From: G965232465 sp965232465 | GTDB taxonomy: Bacteria > Pseudomonadota > Alphaproteobacteria > JAQWUY01 | Direction of reading: 5' to 3' | Assembly: GCA_965232465.1 (NCBI GenBank) | Contig: OZ246977.1 | Location: forward strand, 2,480,001 to 2,544,000 | DNA: 64,000 nucleotides | In this document: positions 1-9,038 of the stretch, piece after piece | Position numbering within the stretch: position 1 is the stretch's first letter | How the letters are laid out: each line of letters starts with the position of its first letter | Program-made: the position numbers and the translations under genes | The notes under the pieces: generated by a model | The model's database searches: none | The model's input: the letters and a program-made list of their open reading frames with translations, nothing else | Told to the model about the DNA's origin: nothing

Positions 1-975
1 AAAATGGTAAGGAGTGTTTCAGTCCCCTTAAAAAATGGGGAATTGTTCAAAATCGGGGCGTACTTTAGCAGCGATTACGAGGTTTCAGTCCCCTTAAAAA
101 ATGGGGAATTGTTCAAACGCAGTATTTTGGAATGCTTTGTAATCGCTGTTTCAGTCCCCTTAAAAAATGGGGAATTGTTCAAATATGCCTATACCGAACC
201 GCTTGCGTATCTTGTTTCAGTCCCCTTAAAAAATGGGGAATTGTTCAAATCCTGTATGAATGACGAATTAAGGGCAGGCGTTTCAGTCCCCTTAAAAAAT
301 GGGGAATTGTTCAAAAGAGCGTGAAGTGGAAAAAGCATTTTTAAAGTTTCAGTCCCCTTAAAAAATGGGGAATTGTTCAAACAATGCAATAAGCTATCTC
401 ATCTTTATTTAGTTTCAGTCCCCTTAAAAAATGGGGAATTGTTCAAATAATTGTAGAAGGATTACACTCTGATTGGGGTTTCAGTCCCCTTAAAAAATGG
501 GGAATTGTTCAAACAACCAGTATAAACAAATGCCGTCATCGGTGTTTCAGTCCCCTTAAAAAATGGGGAATTGTTCAAAGAATTGCGAATGTATTAGAGG
601 TTAAAGGGAGTTTCAGTCCCCTTAAAAAATGGGGAATTGTTCAAACCGAAATAAAAAATTACGATTATCTAATGGGTTTCAGTCCCCTTAAAAAATGGGG
701 AATTGTTCAAACGATTATAAACAAACTCGGATTTTCATACCGTTTCAGTCCCCTTAAAAAATGGGGAATTGTTCAAATTATTATGAAAGGTAAAAATAAT
801 GACAAAAGTTTCAGTCCCCTTAAAAAATGGGGAATTGTTCAAATGTTATAGGAGTATATTATGACTAAAAACAGTTTCAGTCCCCTTAAAAAATGGGGAA
901 TTGTTCAAATTTATACATAGAATCCGAAAACCTTAAAACGTTTCAGTCCCCTTAAAAAATGGGGAATTGTTCAAA
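1..975 (-). CRISPR. CRISPR array 1 (type III-A associated), 15 repeats visible, continues beyond the window
   Basis: Fifteen identical 36-bp repeats start at 16, 82, 148 and so on every 66 bp up to 940-975, so all 14 complete spacers are exactly 30 nt. On the plus strand each repeat begins GTTTCAGTCCCC and ends GGGGAATTGTTCAAA. Read on the minus strand it ends GGGGACTGAAAC, which gives a CCCC/GGGG stem-loop followed by an 8-nt ACUGAAAC tag, the usual product of Cas6 cutting. The array is therefore probably transcribed on the minus strand, in the direction of the csm operon beside it, with the leader at 976-1035. No degenerate end repeat is seen; the left end is cut by the window edge. Uniform 30-nt spacers are unusual for type III. 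Confidence 0.97.
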
Positions 976-996
976 AACCTTTTTGTAACCTTTTGT

Positions 997-1025
997 AGGA
1001 TATAAGAAAAAAGGGGATTTTGCAA
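997..1025 (-). promoter_or_regulatory. Candidate leader promoter of CRISPR array 1
   Basis: On the minus strand a TTGCAA -35 box (1025-1020) lies 17 nt from a TATCCT -10 box (1002-997). Transcription would start about 15 nt before the first repeat. The AT-rich leader also carries a short AACCTTTT direct repeat at 976-996. This is a motif match only. Confidence 0.35.
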
Positions 1026-1026
1026 T

Positions 1027-1079
1027 GAAAAAAATGGAAAAAATAGATTTTTTTTACCCCCTTAAAATCGATTTTTTCC
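1027..1079 (-). terminator. Terminator-like hairpin after csm5
   Basis: 1036-1050 and 1065-1079 form an inverted repeat of 15 bp with one mismatch. Read on the minus strand it is followed by a run of seven T. It lies between the csm5 stop and array 1 and could separate operon from array transcription. The stem is AU-rich, so its strength is uncertain. Confidence 0.5.
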
Positions 1080-1119
1080 GACAAATTTTACAGATTTACC
1101 ATGTTAAATAACGCCTAGG

Positions 1120-2253
1120 TTATGGCGATATAGTTAAAATTGTCCAGCCTAGGGGTAATATAGATTGGCATTTATCAAATTTTTTATTTTCACCTGTTAC
1201 CAACATGGTTTTTGGTTCTTTTAATATTTCTGGGCGTTCGCCCCGTTTACCACGAGATGAAATTTTTCTTGTACCATCCATAGTTTTTAAAATTGCACCG
1301 CCATATTTACCAATATTTATAATACAGCTATTCTTATCAAGTGTATCCAAATCATGTTGTAATTGTTCTGCTATGTCGGTCATATCCCTTGGTAATCTTT
1401 GGTTCTTTTTTAAGATTTTAATATGTTCGCTTAACTTTGGTATATAAAAATCATTGCAATACTTTATAATTTGTTCTTTGTCGATTTTATGGTTACCCTT
1501 AATAGTTTTACTCATATCACTAATGGTAATGGTGCCATTATATGGGGTGTCCTCATCCGGCATAATCATTTCCGCTCGCACTGTTAAATTATCTTTAATC
1601 GGTCGATCATGCTTGTAATTGATGTTTTTTAAATATTCGCTATTTATCCGATGGACATACTGAATATGGGTTTTTGCATCCCCTATGGGGTGTATATCCG
1701 CTATTTTTATATGGCGGAAAGGATCGCAGGCAAATGTACCCCCCAATAAATCCTTTGTGGAATGTGTGGCATGTTTTCGTTTTTTGTTTTTACAGGAAAA
1801 AACAGCAGTTTTTATTGCCCCTTTGATACCACTTCCTGGAATGTAGGGGGCATCGTTGGTGCCATTACAAGCGGTGCGGAAAATATTCCATTGGTTCAGG
1901 GCTTGTTTTTTATCTTGTTTTTCATTTTGCATGTATGTTTCGTATTCCCGATATAAATCCCTTGATATAGGAATTTCGATTGTCTGTTGCAATGTTTTTA
2001 ATAATATATGCACATTTTTAAATATCTTTGTTTGTAAAAATTTCAACCCATCCGCCTCTTGTATTTTTAATTTATCAACAGGGTTTAATATATCTTTTAT
2101 TGCCTGTAACACATTCATACGGTGCATAATATATGGGGGCGTTCTATGGGGTTTTTCGGTCATTACAAAATCAAACATTTCATACTTGTCGCCTGTTCCC
2201 ATGTGAATGGGGGTTAAGGGGTGTAGTTGTACATTATAATTTTTTAACTTCAT
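1120..2253 (-). CDS. csm5: Type III-A CRISPR RAMP protein Csm5
   Basis: Csm5 is the RAMP-fold subunit that caps the far end of the Csm3 backbone in the type III-A complex and helps crRNA 3' maturation. The 377-residue protein opens with the RAMP pattern LHPLTPIHMGTGDKYE and has the second family block IPGSGIKGAIKTAVF near residue 137. The start is well set: GGAGGA lies 6 nt before the ATG, which overlaps the csm4 stop by one base (TAATG). It is the last gene of the operon, with a hairpin and array 1 beyond it. The C-terminus is glycine-poor compared with other RAMPs, but position and motifs leave little doubt. Confidence 0.9.
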   Translation of the reverse strand: MKLKNYNVQLHPLTPIHMGTGDKYEMFDFVMTEKPHRTPPYIMHRMNVLQAIKDILNPVDKLKIQEADGLKFLQTKIFKNVHILLKTLQQTIEIPISRDLYREYETYMQNEKQDKKQALNQWNIFRTACNGTNDAPYIPGSGIKGAIKTAVFSCKNKKRKHATHSTKDLLGGTFACDPFRHIKIADIHPIGDAKTHIQYVHRINSEYLKNINYKHDRPIKDNLTVRAEMIMPDEDTPYNGTITISDMSKTIKGNHKIDKEQIIKYCNDFYIPKLSEHIKILKKNQRLPRDMTDIAEQLQHDLDTLDKNSCIINIGKYGGAILKTMDGTRKISSRGKRGERPEILKEPKTMLVTGENKKFDKCQSILPLGWTILTISP

Positions 2254-3218
2254 TATTTATCCTCCAAATATACAGGTATTACAGGGCTGTACCCTTGGTG
2301 TACCGCTTGTGGTATAGATTCAGATAATTTACCCTTGCCATCGTCGTCGATCCCGCCAATGCCTTGTCCGATATATTCTGTCCTTGAATCATATGTTTGT
2401 GGCGTTATAATTGCCCCTGTGTTTATCATAAGAATAGGCGATTTAAATGGTTTTTGTGATAATGCCCCCATATCCCCCATTTTACCAAACCTTGTAAAGG
2501 GTTTGTAATAACATTGTTGTGTGTTCGTACCCCCCTGTGATATATGTGGGGCAAGGGTAAGGAACGCATTACAGTTTTTATTTACAGGGGGCGAGTATGC
2601 GGTGATTTCATCCACTGCAAATTTGCCCATACCACGGGTTTTGCCACCGCCATATCCCATTTGTCCTATGGATTTTATCAAATCACCCACTGTATCTATG
2701 TCAATAGAGCTGTTACTTGGCAATACAATGTATATGTGCCAGTGTTTATTTAATTTTTGATTTAAATATAATATTTTTTTGTTGTATGGAGCAAAATCTT
2801 CATCTGTGCTACATGTTTTTCGGTTAATTCTGTTGTGGGTACGGGTATCTGTGGTTACAAAGGATTCTTGTTCCTTATCCCCAGACAGCCACTCATTTAT
2901 TGGCTTTTTCATATCAGATACAGCACAATATGGTATTTTCTTTTTTTTCTTCATAGATGGGTCTTCTTTTGTTAACCCCAACATATGTGAGGGCACTTGT
3001 GGACGGGGTATATACCCTTTGGGAAATGCGTCAGACACCACAAATGGGGGGGTATGGGCATAATCCCGCAATATATTATCTAAATCTAAGGCATCTTTCC
3101 CATGTGCATCATGTGCATACATATATTCCCAACACGCATACCCAAACAATGTATCCCCTTTAATTAAGCTGCTAAATGGGGTTTTTGGGGTAATGGTCAT
3201 TTGGTATATTGTCATCAC
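2253..3218 (-). CDS. csm4: Type III-A CRISPR RAMP protein Csm4
   Basis: Csm4 joins Cas10 at the base of the Csm complex and holds the 5' tag of the crRNA. This 321-residue protein has the N-terminal RAMP strand followed by TPFSSLIKGDTLFGYACW, the family block in which a substrate-sized chamber forms, and a glycine-rich loop MGYGGGKTRGMGKF near residue 190. It begins in an overlap with csm3: the sequence GTGATG offers a GTG start at 3218 or an ATG at 3215, and the csm3 TGA stop lies inside it, so translation is coupled. The GTG form adds only one residue. Confidence 0.92.
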   Translation of the reverse strand: MMTIYQMTITPKTPFSSLIKGDTLFGYACWEYMYAHDAHGKDALDLDNILRDYAHTPPFVVSDAFPKGYIPRPQVPSHMLGLTKEDPSMKKKKKIPYCAVSDMKKPINEWLSGDKEQESFVTTDTRTHNRINRKTCSTDEDFAPYNKKILYLNQKLNKHWHIYIVLPSNSSIDIDTVGDLIKSIGQMGYGGGKTRGMGKFAVDEITAYSPPVNKNCNAFLTLAPHISQGGTNTQQCYYKPFTRFGKMGDMGALSQKPFKSPILMINTGAIITPQTYDSRTEYIGQGIGGIDDDGKGKLSESIPQAVHQGYSPVIPVYLEDK

Positions 3219-3934
3219 CCTTTACCCACAAATAAATCTAGTGCATCCAATTGCTGTTGCAAGGAAGTATCATCGCCCCGCCGCAAGTTTTTAAAATCGA
3301 CTTTTCCATAGCCCCGACTGCCACTGCCCCCCAAAGAATCTAAGGTCAATAATTTTAATCCTGTTAACAGGGTTTGTAACAACTGTTCACGATTATCATC
3401 CGCCATATAGCGTATATTCAAAGTAAAACCGAATACTGCCCCCGCAGGCACCCGTTCAATGCGTCTTGGATGCTGTGCGGTACCTGTTATACGGTTGATG
3501 ACATTTTCCGCTTTTTCTTCGGTTAAAGATGCACTTAAATTATCATTATTTTGTTGCTGTTCTGCCCATTCAGAACACAAATCGCAATCATAAAATGACA
3601 ATCGGGATACGCCATAATCATGGGTACCCGCATCCGCCCTGGTACCAAATAATTTTAGTATATCTTTTGCCAGTTCAGGCTTTGCCAGTTCAGACTTGAT
3701 ACATTTGTCCACATCTTTTGGGGCAACCGGATCCTCTCCATTATGCCCCGCATACATTTCCAATAAAGATCGTATCTTCCCTTTTAAGGATGATCCTGGA
3801 ATGGTTGGGTAATTGGTAACAGGGTTTTTTACCACACTGGAATCAATACCCCCAATTTTAATGGTTGTATCCGCCCCACCAATGTGCAAGCCCGTAACAA
3901 TTTTAATCTGACCTGTAATTTGTTGTATGTGCAT
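3215..3934 (-). CDS. csm3: Type III-A CRISPR backbone RNase Csm3
   Basis: Csm3 forms the helical backbone of the complex and cuts the bound target RNA every 6 nt. The 239-residue protein is a close family match: TGLHIGGADTTIKIGGID near the N-terminus, IPGSSLKGKIRSLLEMYAG after it, and LGGSGSRGYGKVDF near the C-terminus. D31 in the GGID segment corresponds to the catalytic Asp33 of the Streptococcus thermophilus protein, so target RNA cleavage should be intact. AAGGA lies 8 nt before the ATG. A 29-nt gap separates it from csm2. Confidence 0.95.
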   Translation of the reverse strand: MHIQQITGQIKIVTGLHIGGADTTIKIGGIDSSVVKNPVTNYPTIPGSSLKGKIRSLLEMYAGHNGEDPVAPKDVDKCIKSELAKPELAKDILKLFGTRADAGTHDYGVSRLSFYDCDLCSEWAEQQQNNDNLSASLTEEKAENVINRITGTAQHPRRIERVPAGAVFGFTLNIRYMADDNREQLLQTLLTGLKLLTLDSLGGSGSRGYGKVDFKNLRRGDDTSLQQQLDALDLFVGKG

Positions 3935-3963
3935 TTTTATAATCCTTATATATGTATATGATA

Positions 3964-4425
3964 TTAATCTTTTGGCTTGATTTCTTTATAAAACCCTAAT
4001 ACGGCTTCGAATAATAATTTAAAATTTTGTAATGATTGTTTACACTTTATCTGTTTAACACCCTGCGAGATAAAGTAGTCAAAGTTATAAGAAACATGTT
4101 CCCGTCCCTTGGCATATGCGGATTTTGGTATCAACATGTGTATATCCAATTCCACTGTACCAAAACCATCTTGTTTACACCTATCGTTTAACTTTACCAC
4201 TTCGTCATAAAATTTACGGATTTGTGTGGGTTTATCCGTATCTCTAAGTGGTATTTTGTGTGCCTGACCATCAATCAAATGATATTCTGCACCGAAAGTA
4301 TTTGCAATTTGTTTAGCATCTTTACTCAATAATTCAGGGTTTATCTGTTGTGAAATTTCGTAATTCATAATCTTTGTACAACACAACTTAGGCTGTTTTT
4401 TATCATTTTTATAGGGTTTTGACAT
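3964..4425 (-). CDS. csm2: Type III-A CRISPR small subunit Csm2
   Basis: Csm2 is the small, mostly helical subunit that runs along the inner side of the Csm3 filament and contacts crRNA and target. The 153-residue protein has few motifs that can be named by eye. The call rests on its size, its basic and helical character, C-terminal residues such as LLFEAVLGFYKE that are typical of the family, and its exact place between cas10 and csm3. GGAG lies 7 nt before the ATG and inside the end of cas10, which supports the first Met rather than Met20. Two bases separate it from the cas10 stop. Confidence 0.85.
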   Translation of the reverse strand: MSKPYKNDKKQPKLCCTKIMNYEISQQINPELLSKDAKQIANTFGAEYHLIDGQAHKIPLRDTDKPTQIRKFYDEVVKLNDRCKQDGFGTVELDIHMLIPKSAYAKGREHVSYNFDYFISQGVKQIKCKQSLQNFKLLFEAVLGFYKEIKPKD

Positions 4426-4427
4426 AT

Positions 4428-7037
4428 TTAGTCTCCAATCTTCTTATATTTGCGGTTTTTATATAAATACAAGCTTAGGGGAATTTTGGCTTGTAGCTTA
4501 TATGTGTCTATTAACTTTAAAAACTGCTTCATTTCCTTTATATCAACGCCTTTATCGTTGGCATATCGGGCGGTATGGTATGTATGGCGGGATCGCCACA
4601 TAGCGTTTTGTACTTTGTTTTCGTCCTGTGCCATATCGGTAAATTCCATAGTTTTGTAAACATACCCTGTGGATAATTTTTGCTTATTCTTATCACGCAT
4701 GTTTTCAATTTTATCAGCATATTCTTTTAACTCTGGTAAATATTCCCATTTTACAGGGGGGGCACTAAACATTGTTACCGCATCCTTGCCATCCACAGCC
4801 TTTGCCTGTTCAAGGGCGTGTTCGCCGATTTCACTCATGGTTTTAATGGGGGTTTTTTCGTCACATAATACGACACCTGCACTAAATGTAACATTATCAT
4901 TTTGTGTATAGCACTGAAATTGTTGTCGTAAATCAGCAACCAAATTGTGCATAGTGTGCCATGATCCCACCAACATAAAATCATCTCCGCCGGCAAAAAC
5001 TGTGTAACAATACTTATATTTGGGGTGTTCTTTTAACCATACCGGTAAATATATGCTAAAAAACATATCCACTTGACGGGATAAGCTGGCATAACTGGCA
5101 AAGTTGGAATTAGAGGCACGGAACAATGTTCCTAAGTTATCAATATCCCCTTTAACAACCGCCAACGCAGATACGCCATATAGGGTGTTTTGTTCAAAGG
5201 ATAAATCCCTACGGGACAATACATTAAAGGGCAATGTGGCGTCCTTGGGAAAAGATTTGATTTTATCTTCTATATCTTTATATATGGGGTTTTCTGATAA
5301 ACCATCTTGCGGAATGTGCTTTGGCACATGACCACTAATATGTATTTTAGCGGCACCCTTAAATACAGTATCCGCCATATTATCAGGCAAAGTGTAATCC
5401 CAAATACGAATAATACCTTCATCGGCGGTATTTTTTAGGGACTTTTTGTCTGTATCGATAAATGCAACATAAAAACCAAATATTTGTTGTTCTAAGTGGT
5501 TTTTCGGTTTTTTGTCCATAATAACAATATGTTTGTTCTGTACAAGGTTTTCCCCAATGGTAATATAATCGGCGGATACCTTATGCAGTTTTAAGCCATC
5601 CTGTTCTATTTCGGCGGGATAGTTGCTGTTTAATGCACATTTACCATGTTCTTTAAAATCCACATATCGTTTATCAAATACGATTTCTTGCTTGTGTTTA
5701 TGCAGGGTATGGCATTGATATTTTTTCTTTTCTAAATCTTCATATAACCGATCCATAAGCTTTACAAAATGATTATCATCTGTGTTTTGTGCAGATTTTT
5801 TAATCAGAAAATCTGTGCTGTGGGCTTCTGTATATGCCACGACAATATTGCCCACCCCATAAAAATTCTTCAAAAACCATTGGCTAATTTCTTCAGATAT
5901 ACAATCCAACTTTTTGCGGTTTTGTTCTGTGTTACCTGCTACAATTATAAACTTACCTGCCACAGAAATAACCTTCGAGGTACAAGGTAAGTCCAGTGCT
6001 TCACATATTTTAAGGGAGGCAAGTTCTGTTAATAAGGATACATAAAAAGATTTTCCCCGTAACATTTTTGCTGTGTTGGCATCTGATTCAGCATCCGTGT
6101 CAAAAATAAAATCTTGAATTCCTACAAAGTCCCCCTGAATAATCAAAAATGGGCTGTCTTTTGAATTATTTGGATGTTGTAAATGGCTAAGGGCATCGTC
6201 CCCCATAGAACCATAGTATTGGTGCAATGCAACGGCAAACCCCGCCACGGTTTTACTGTGATCATAAAGCGATACTTCGGGTTTTATATCCGGTTGCTTT
6301 ACCCATGGACTTGCCGATGGAATACAATATGTATGTGCCAATAAGGCACTGTCCGCATGACACAACCATAAGGGAAAATCATCCCGGTTATGGATTTGCT
6401 TTAAGGAATTTTTAAATTCCATGTATATGGATTCATATTGCTGTTGAGAAGTTGTTTTGTCTGATAATTGTTGCACATCAAAAAAAGTATTTTGTGCTGA
6501 TAAGGGCGATAATTTGGCATATCGTACTTTACCCACATCCTTACTATCGGGCACATAAGATGCCAACGCAGAATGCAGGCGGGAACGATAATGACTGGGA
6601 AAATTCTTGCCATTGTCAATCGTATCTTTGTCAGCGGAGTATTGTTCTGTGTATATGTCATACTGTTTGCGTTCAAAGCCTGATGCGATACGATCGGCAC
6701 AAGCGATAAGCCACTCTGTAAGAGTATCTGGTTTATGATGCTTACCGATGGCGTTAATTAAAGACTTTTCCTTGGTAAAAAGAATACTGTTTGGTGTTCG
6801 AATTTCTGGAAGACAATGCGTTTTTTCCAAATCATCAATAGTTTTTATGGACCACGCCGCATGCTTATGTGTAAATGTTTTTGAATCGGGGTTAGTGGGA
6901 CAACACAGCTGCACATCCCCATCCGAGGGGTGACATTCCGGTATGCGTCCCCGTTCGCTTAACTTGCCTATGTCGTGAAACATGCTGACGAATGCTATAT
7001 ACGCATTCTCTAATTGGTTATTTATGCCCTGATTCAT
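4428..7037 (-). CDS. csm1: Type III-A CRISPR signature protein Cas10/Csm1
   Basis: Cas10 is the large subunit of the type III effector. Its HD domain degrades single-stranded DNA and its Palm domain makes cyclic oligoadenylate messengers when target RNA binds. At 869 residues it has the usual length. The HD signature FHDIGK (His21-Asp22) and the Palm motif FAGGDDFML (Gly683 to Asp686) are both intact, so both activities are predicted. A second conserved block VVKGDIDNLG lies near residue 627. It is the first gene of the operon. No Csm6, Can1, NucC or other cyclic-oligoadenylate receptor is visible in the window, so the downstream effector must lie elsewhere. Confidence 0.97.
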   Translation of the reverse strand: MNQGINNQLENAYIAFVSMFHDIGKLSERGRIPECHPSDGDVQLCCPTNPDSKTFTHKHAAWSIKTIDDLEKTHCLPEIRTPNSILFTKEKSLINAIGKHHKPDTLTEWLIACADRIASGFERKQYDIYTEQYSADKDTIDNGKNFPSHYRSRLHSALASYVPDSKDVGKVRYAKLSPLSAQNTFFDVQQLSDKTTSQQQYESIYMEFKNSLKQIHNRDDFPLWLCHADSALLAHTYCIPSASPWVKQPDIKPEVSLYDHSKTVAGFAVALHQYYGSMGDDALSHLQHPNNSKDSPFLIIQGDFVGIQDFIFDTDAESDANTAKMLRGKSFYVSLLTELASLKICEALDLPCTSKVISVAGKFIIVAGNTEQNRKKLDCISEEISQWFLKNFYGVGNIVVAYTEAHSTDFLIKKSAQNTDDNHFVKLMDRLYEDLEKKKYQCHTLHKHKQEIVFDKRYVDFKEHGKCALNSNYPAEIEQDGLKLHKVSADYITIGENLVQNKHIVIMDKKPKNHLEQQIFGFYVAFIDTDKKSLKNTADEGIIRIWDYTLPDNMADTVFKGAAKIHISGHVPKHIPQDGLSENPIYKDIEDKIKSFPKDATLPFNVLSRRDLSFEQNTLYGVSALAVVKGDIDNLGTLFRASNSNFASYASLSRQVDMFFSIYLPVWLKEHPKYKYCYTVFAGGDDFMLVGSWHTMHNLVADLRQQFQCYTQNDNVTFSAGVVLCDEKTPIKTMSEIGEHALEQAKAVDGKDAVTMFSAPPVKWEYLPELKEYADKIENMRDKNKQKLSTGYVYKTMEFTDMAQDENKVQNAMWRSRHTYHTARYANDKGVDIKEMKQFLKLIDTYKLQAKIPLSLYLYKNRKYKKIGD

Positions 7038-7106
7038 TATTAATATGACACTCCCTAAGTCTTAACATATGCAATTTTTCCATAAGGTTTCATTTCTATG
7101 TTTGAG

Positions 7107-7134
7107 TGTATAACTTTTGTATTATTAATGTCAA
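7107..7134 (-). promoter_or_regulatory. Predicted sigma-70 promoter of the csm operon
   Basis: On the minus strand TTGACA (7134-7129), a perfect -35 box, is followed after 16 nt by TATACA (7112-7107). The start would be near 7100, giving a leader of about 60 nt before cas10. No other good promoter is seen in front of this gene. Confidence 0.65.
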
Positions 7135-7453
7135 GTACTTTTTTTATAATAATATTACAAAACAAGGCGGGACTCGAAATATATACCCCAAAAATCTTTT
7201 TTAGGGTGATAAATAAAGGTATCGCTTGTTGTTAAGTACTTGATAATCCATACTATATAAAAAAATCACCATAAAAAATGATTTTTTTTTAAATATATAT
7301 TAGACATATTATAAAAGTTATGATATATTACCCATTATAAATGGTTTTTTTATATAAATACAAATGTTTTTTGTTATTTATGTAAAATCACGATCATATG
7401 TGTATGTGGCACATTCTGAAACCTATAATCTATTATAATTAAAGGTATTAACA
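7135..7453. other. AT-rich intergenic region between the divergent csm and DUF2271 operons
   Basis: There is no credible open reading frame. A hairpin with arms AAAAAATCA and TGATTTTTT lies at 7260-7287. The region should hold the promoter of the plus-strand DUF2271 genes, but I could not settle on one box pair. AAAGG 8 nt before the ATG at 7454 is the ribosome binding site. Confidence 0.5.
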
Positions 7454-7921
7454 ATGCAAAAAAAACTTATTGCTGTTTTATTTCTCTTATGGGCAATGCC
7501 TGTTTTATCGGCACCTCTGTCCATAAAAATCGATTCTAAGGATACTGGATTTTATCATGAACCCTATTATGTCATATACTTGGCGGATAACAAAGGTAAG
7601 TTTGTACGCACTTTACAGCTGTTTGGATACAACTTGTCTTATGCAAAAACTTTGCGGGGGTGGTATCGCAATGCTACCCGTGCGGGCGAAGATATTGATG
7701 CCTTATCAGGTGCCAGCCTACGGGGGGGTGAAGAATTTGTGGGCGATTTTGACATCGACAATACGCACATATCACAAGGATATAAACTTATCCTTGAAAC
7801 TTCCAGCGAAAATTTGGGTAACAAACGCCAAGAAATTGTTATCACACTGGATGCCAACAAAAAAGTACAACAGATTATGGGCACAAGCCATACGGATTCT
7901 GTGACCGTAACCTTAAAATAA
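7454..7921 (+). CDS. Secreted DUF2271-like protein, paralogue 1
   Basis: The protein has a Sec signal peptide of about 19 residues ending VLSA, then a single small domain. The domain has the DUF2271 pattern: YYVIYLADNKGKFVRTLQLFG, a tryptophan block RGWYRNA, DIDALSGASLRGG, and GYKLILE near the C-terminus. The biochemical role of DUF2271 is unknown; members are periplasmic and often sit near iron or flavin-related genes, but that context is absent here. It is first of four tandem paralogues and is separated from the next by 82 bp. The 155-residue length suits a single domain. Confidence 0.8.
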   Translation: MQKKLIAVLFLLWAMPVLSAPLSIKIDSKDTGFYHEPYYVIYLADNKGKFVRTLQLFGYNLSYAKTLRGWYRNATRAGEDIDALSGASLRGGEEFVGDFDIDNTHISQGYKLILETSSENLGNKRQEIVITLDANKKVQQIMGTSHTDSVTVTLK

Positions 7922-8003
7922 TAATAATAAAAACCTTATCTTGTTATATATTGTACCGACAAAATAGTTGTCAACCCATTCATGTTTATAAGGAGAACAT
8001 CAC

Positions 8004-8477
8004 ATGAATAAAAAACTATTACTTGGTACTATACTTGGTACCCTTATATTTGCAACCCCTGTATTATCGGCTAGTGTAAAGGTTATGTTGGATACCAAAG
8101 ACACAGGATTCAAACGGCAACCTTTTTATGTGCTGTATTTGGCAAATGACAAAGGGGAATTTGTGAAAACCTTACGCCAATTTGGATATAATGGGGCATT
8201 AAAAGCCGCATTACGCAATTGGCACCCAAAAGCGACCGCAGCAAATGAAGACATCGATGCTTTGACTGGGGCCAGCCTACGGGGGGGTGAAGTGTACACA
8301 GAAATCTTTGAAATTGGCGATATGTACATTAACAAAGGATACAAAATTATCGTTGAGTCCGTATCTGCCAAAGGCGGACACCAACCCAAAGAAGCCTATG
8401 TCACATTGGATCCTAACAAAAAAATGCAAACCATGAAGGGGAAAGTACACACGGATTCATTAACCGTCAAATTATAA
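8004..8477 (+). CDS. Secreted DUF2271-like protein, paralogue 2
   Basis: This is the second tandem copy. It has a signal peptide (MNKKLLLGTILGTLIFATP, cleaved after VLSA), then FYVLYLANDKGEFVKTLRQFG, DIDALTGASLRGG and GYKIIVESVS, matching paralogue 1 throughout. AAGGAG lies 8 nt before the ATG, a strong ribosome binding site. Its residues differ enough from its neighbours that the duplication is not recent, so the copies have probably diverged in binding partner. Function is not known. Confidence 0.8.
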   Translation: MNKKLLLGTILGTLIFATPVLSASVKVMLDTKDTGFKRQPFYVLYLANDKGEFVKTLRQFGYNGALKAALRNWHPKATAANEDIDALTGASLRGGEVYTEIFEIGDMYINKGYKIIVESVSAKGGHQPKEAYVTLDPNKKMQTMKGKVHTDSLTVKL

Positions 8478-8554
8478 TTAAGTGTATCTGTGCGGTCATA
8501 TATCGTATTGACATACCCCATTTATAAACTATATAATCTATAAGGAACAATAAC

Positions 8555-9037
8555 ATGTATAAAAAAATCTTATTGGGTACTGTCCTGAGTATGTTGTTTT
8601 TCACCACACCGGCATTATCCGCAAGTGTAAAAATTAAAATCAACAGCAAAAATACGGGATTACAACTACAACCATTTTATGTCATATACTTGGCGAACGA
8701 AAAAGGCAGATTCGTTAAAACATTACGACAATTTGGAAAAAATGCTGTATTCCAACCCACCCTACAAACATGGTACCGCAATGCCCAACGGGCAAATGAA
8801 GACATCGACGCCTTATCCGGTCCCAGTCTTGTCAATGGACAAACATATACTGAAACCTTTGATATTGACGATACTTATATCGACAAAGGATACAAAATTA
8901 TCCTTGAATCCGTCAGCTATCAATTTGGACATAAACGCAGGGAAATTACCATTACTCTGGATGCCACCACCCCCACACAAACCTTGCAAGGGGGCGAACA
9001 CACGGATTCCATGACTGTTACATTAAATCGGGGATAA
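8555..9037 (+). CDS. Secreted DUF2271-like protein, paralogue 3
   Basis: The third tandem copy has 160 residues. The signal peptide ends ALSA and is followed by FYVIYLANEKGRFVKTLRQFG, WYRNAQRANEDIDALSG and GYKIILESVS. It differs from the others in replacing the SLRGG segment by SLVNGQTYTETFDID. AAGGA lies 8 nt before the start. The stop codon is one base from the start of paralogue 4, so the two are translated from one message. Confidence 0.8.
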   Translation: MYKKILLGTVLSMLFFTTPALSASVKIKINSKNTGLQLQPFYVIYLANEKGRFVKTLRQFGKNAVFQPTLQTWYRNAQRANEDIDALSGPSLVNGQTYTETFDIDDTYIDKGYKIILESVSYQFGHKRREITITLDATTPTQTLQGGEHTDSMTVTLNRG

Positions 9038-9038
9038 C

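Noticed and set aside
4..324. Open frames running through the CRISPR arrays (for example 4-324, 189-389, 23204-23506, 23258-23527)
   Set aside because: They consist only of translated repeats and spacers. The exact 66-bp period is that of the arrays.
1..975. Array 1 as a type II-C (Cas9) array because of its 36/30 geometry
   Set aside because: No cas9 or tracrRNA-like sequence was found, and the repeat gives a Cas6-type hairpin and ACTGAAAC tag in the csm direction. It could be reopened if a cas9 lies left of the window.
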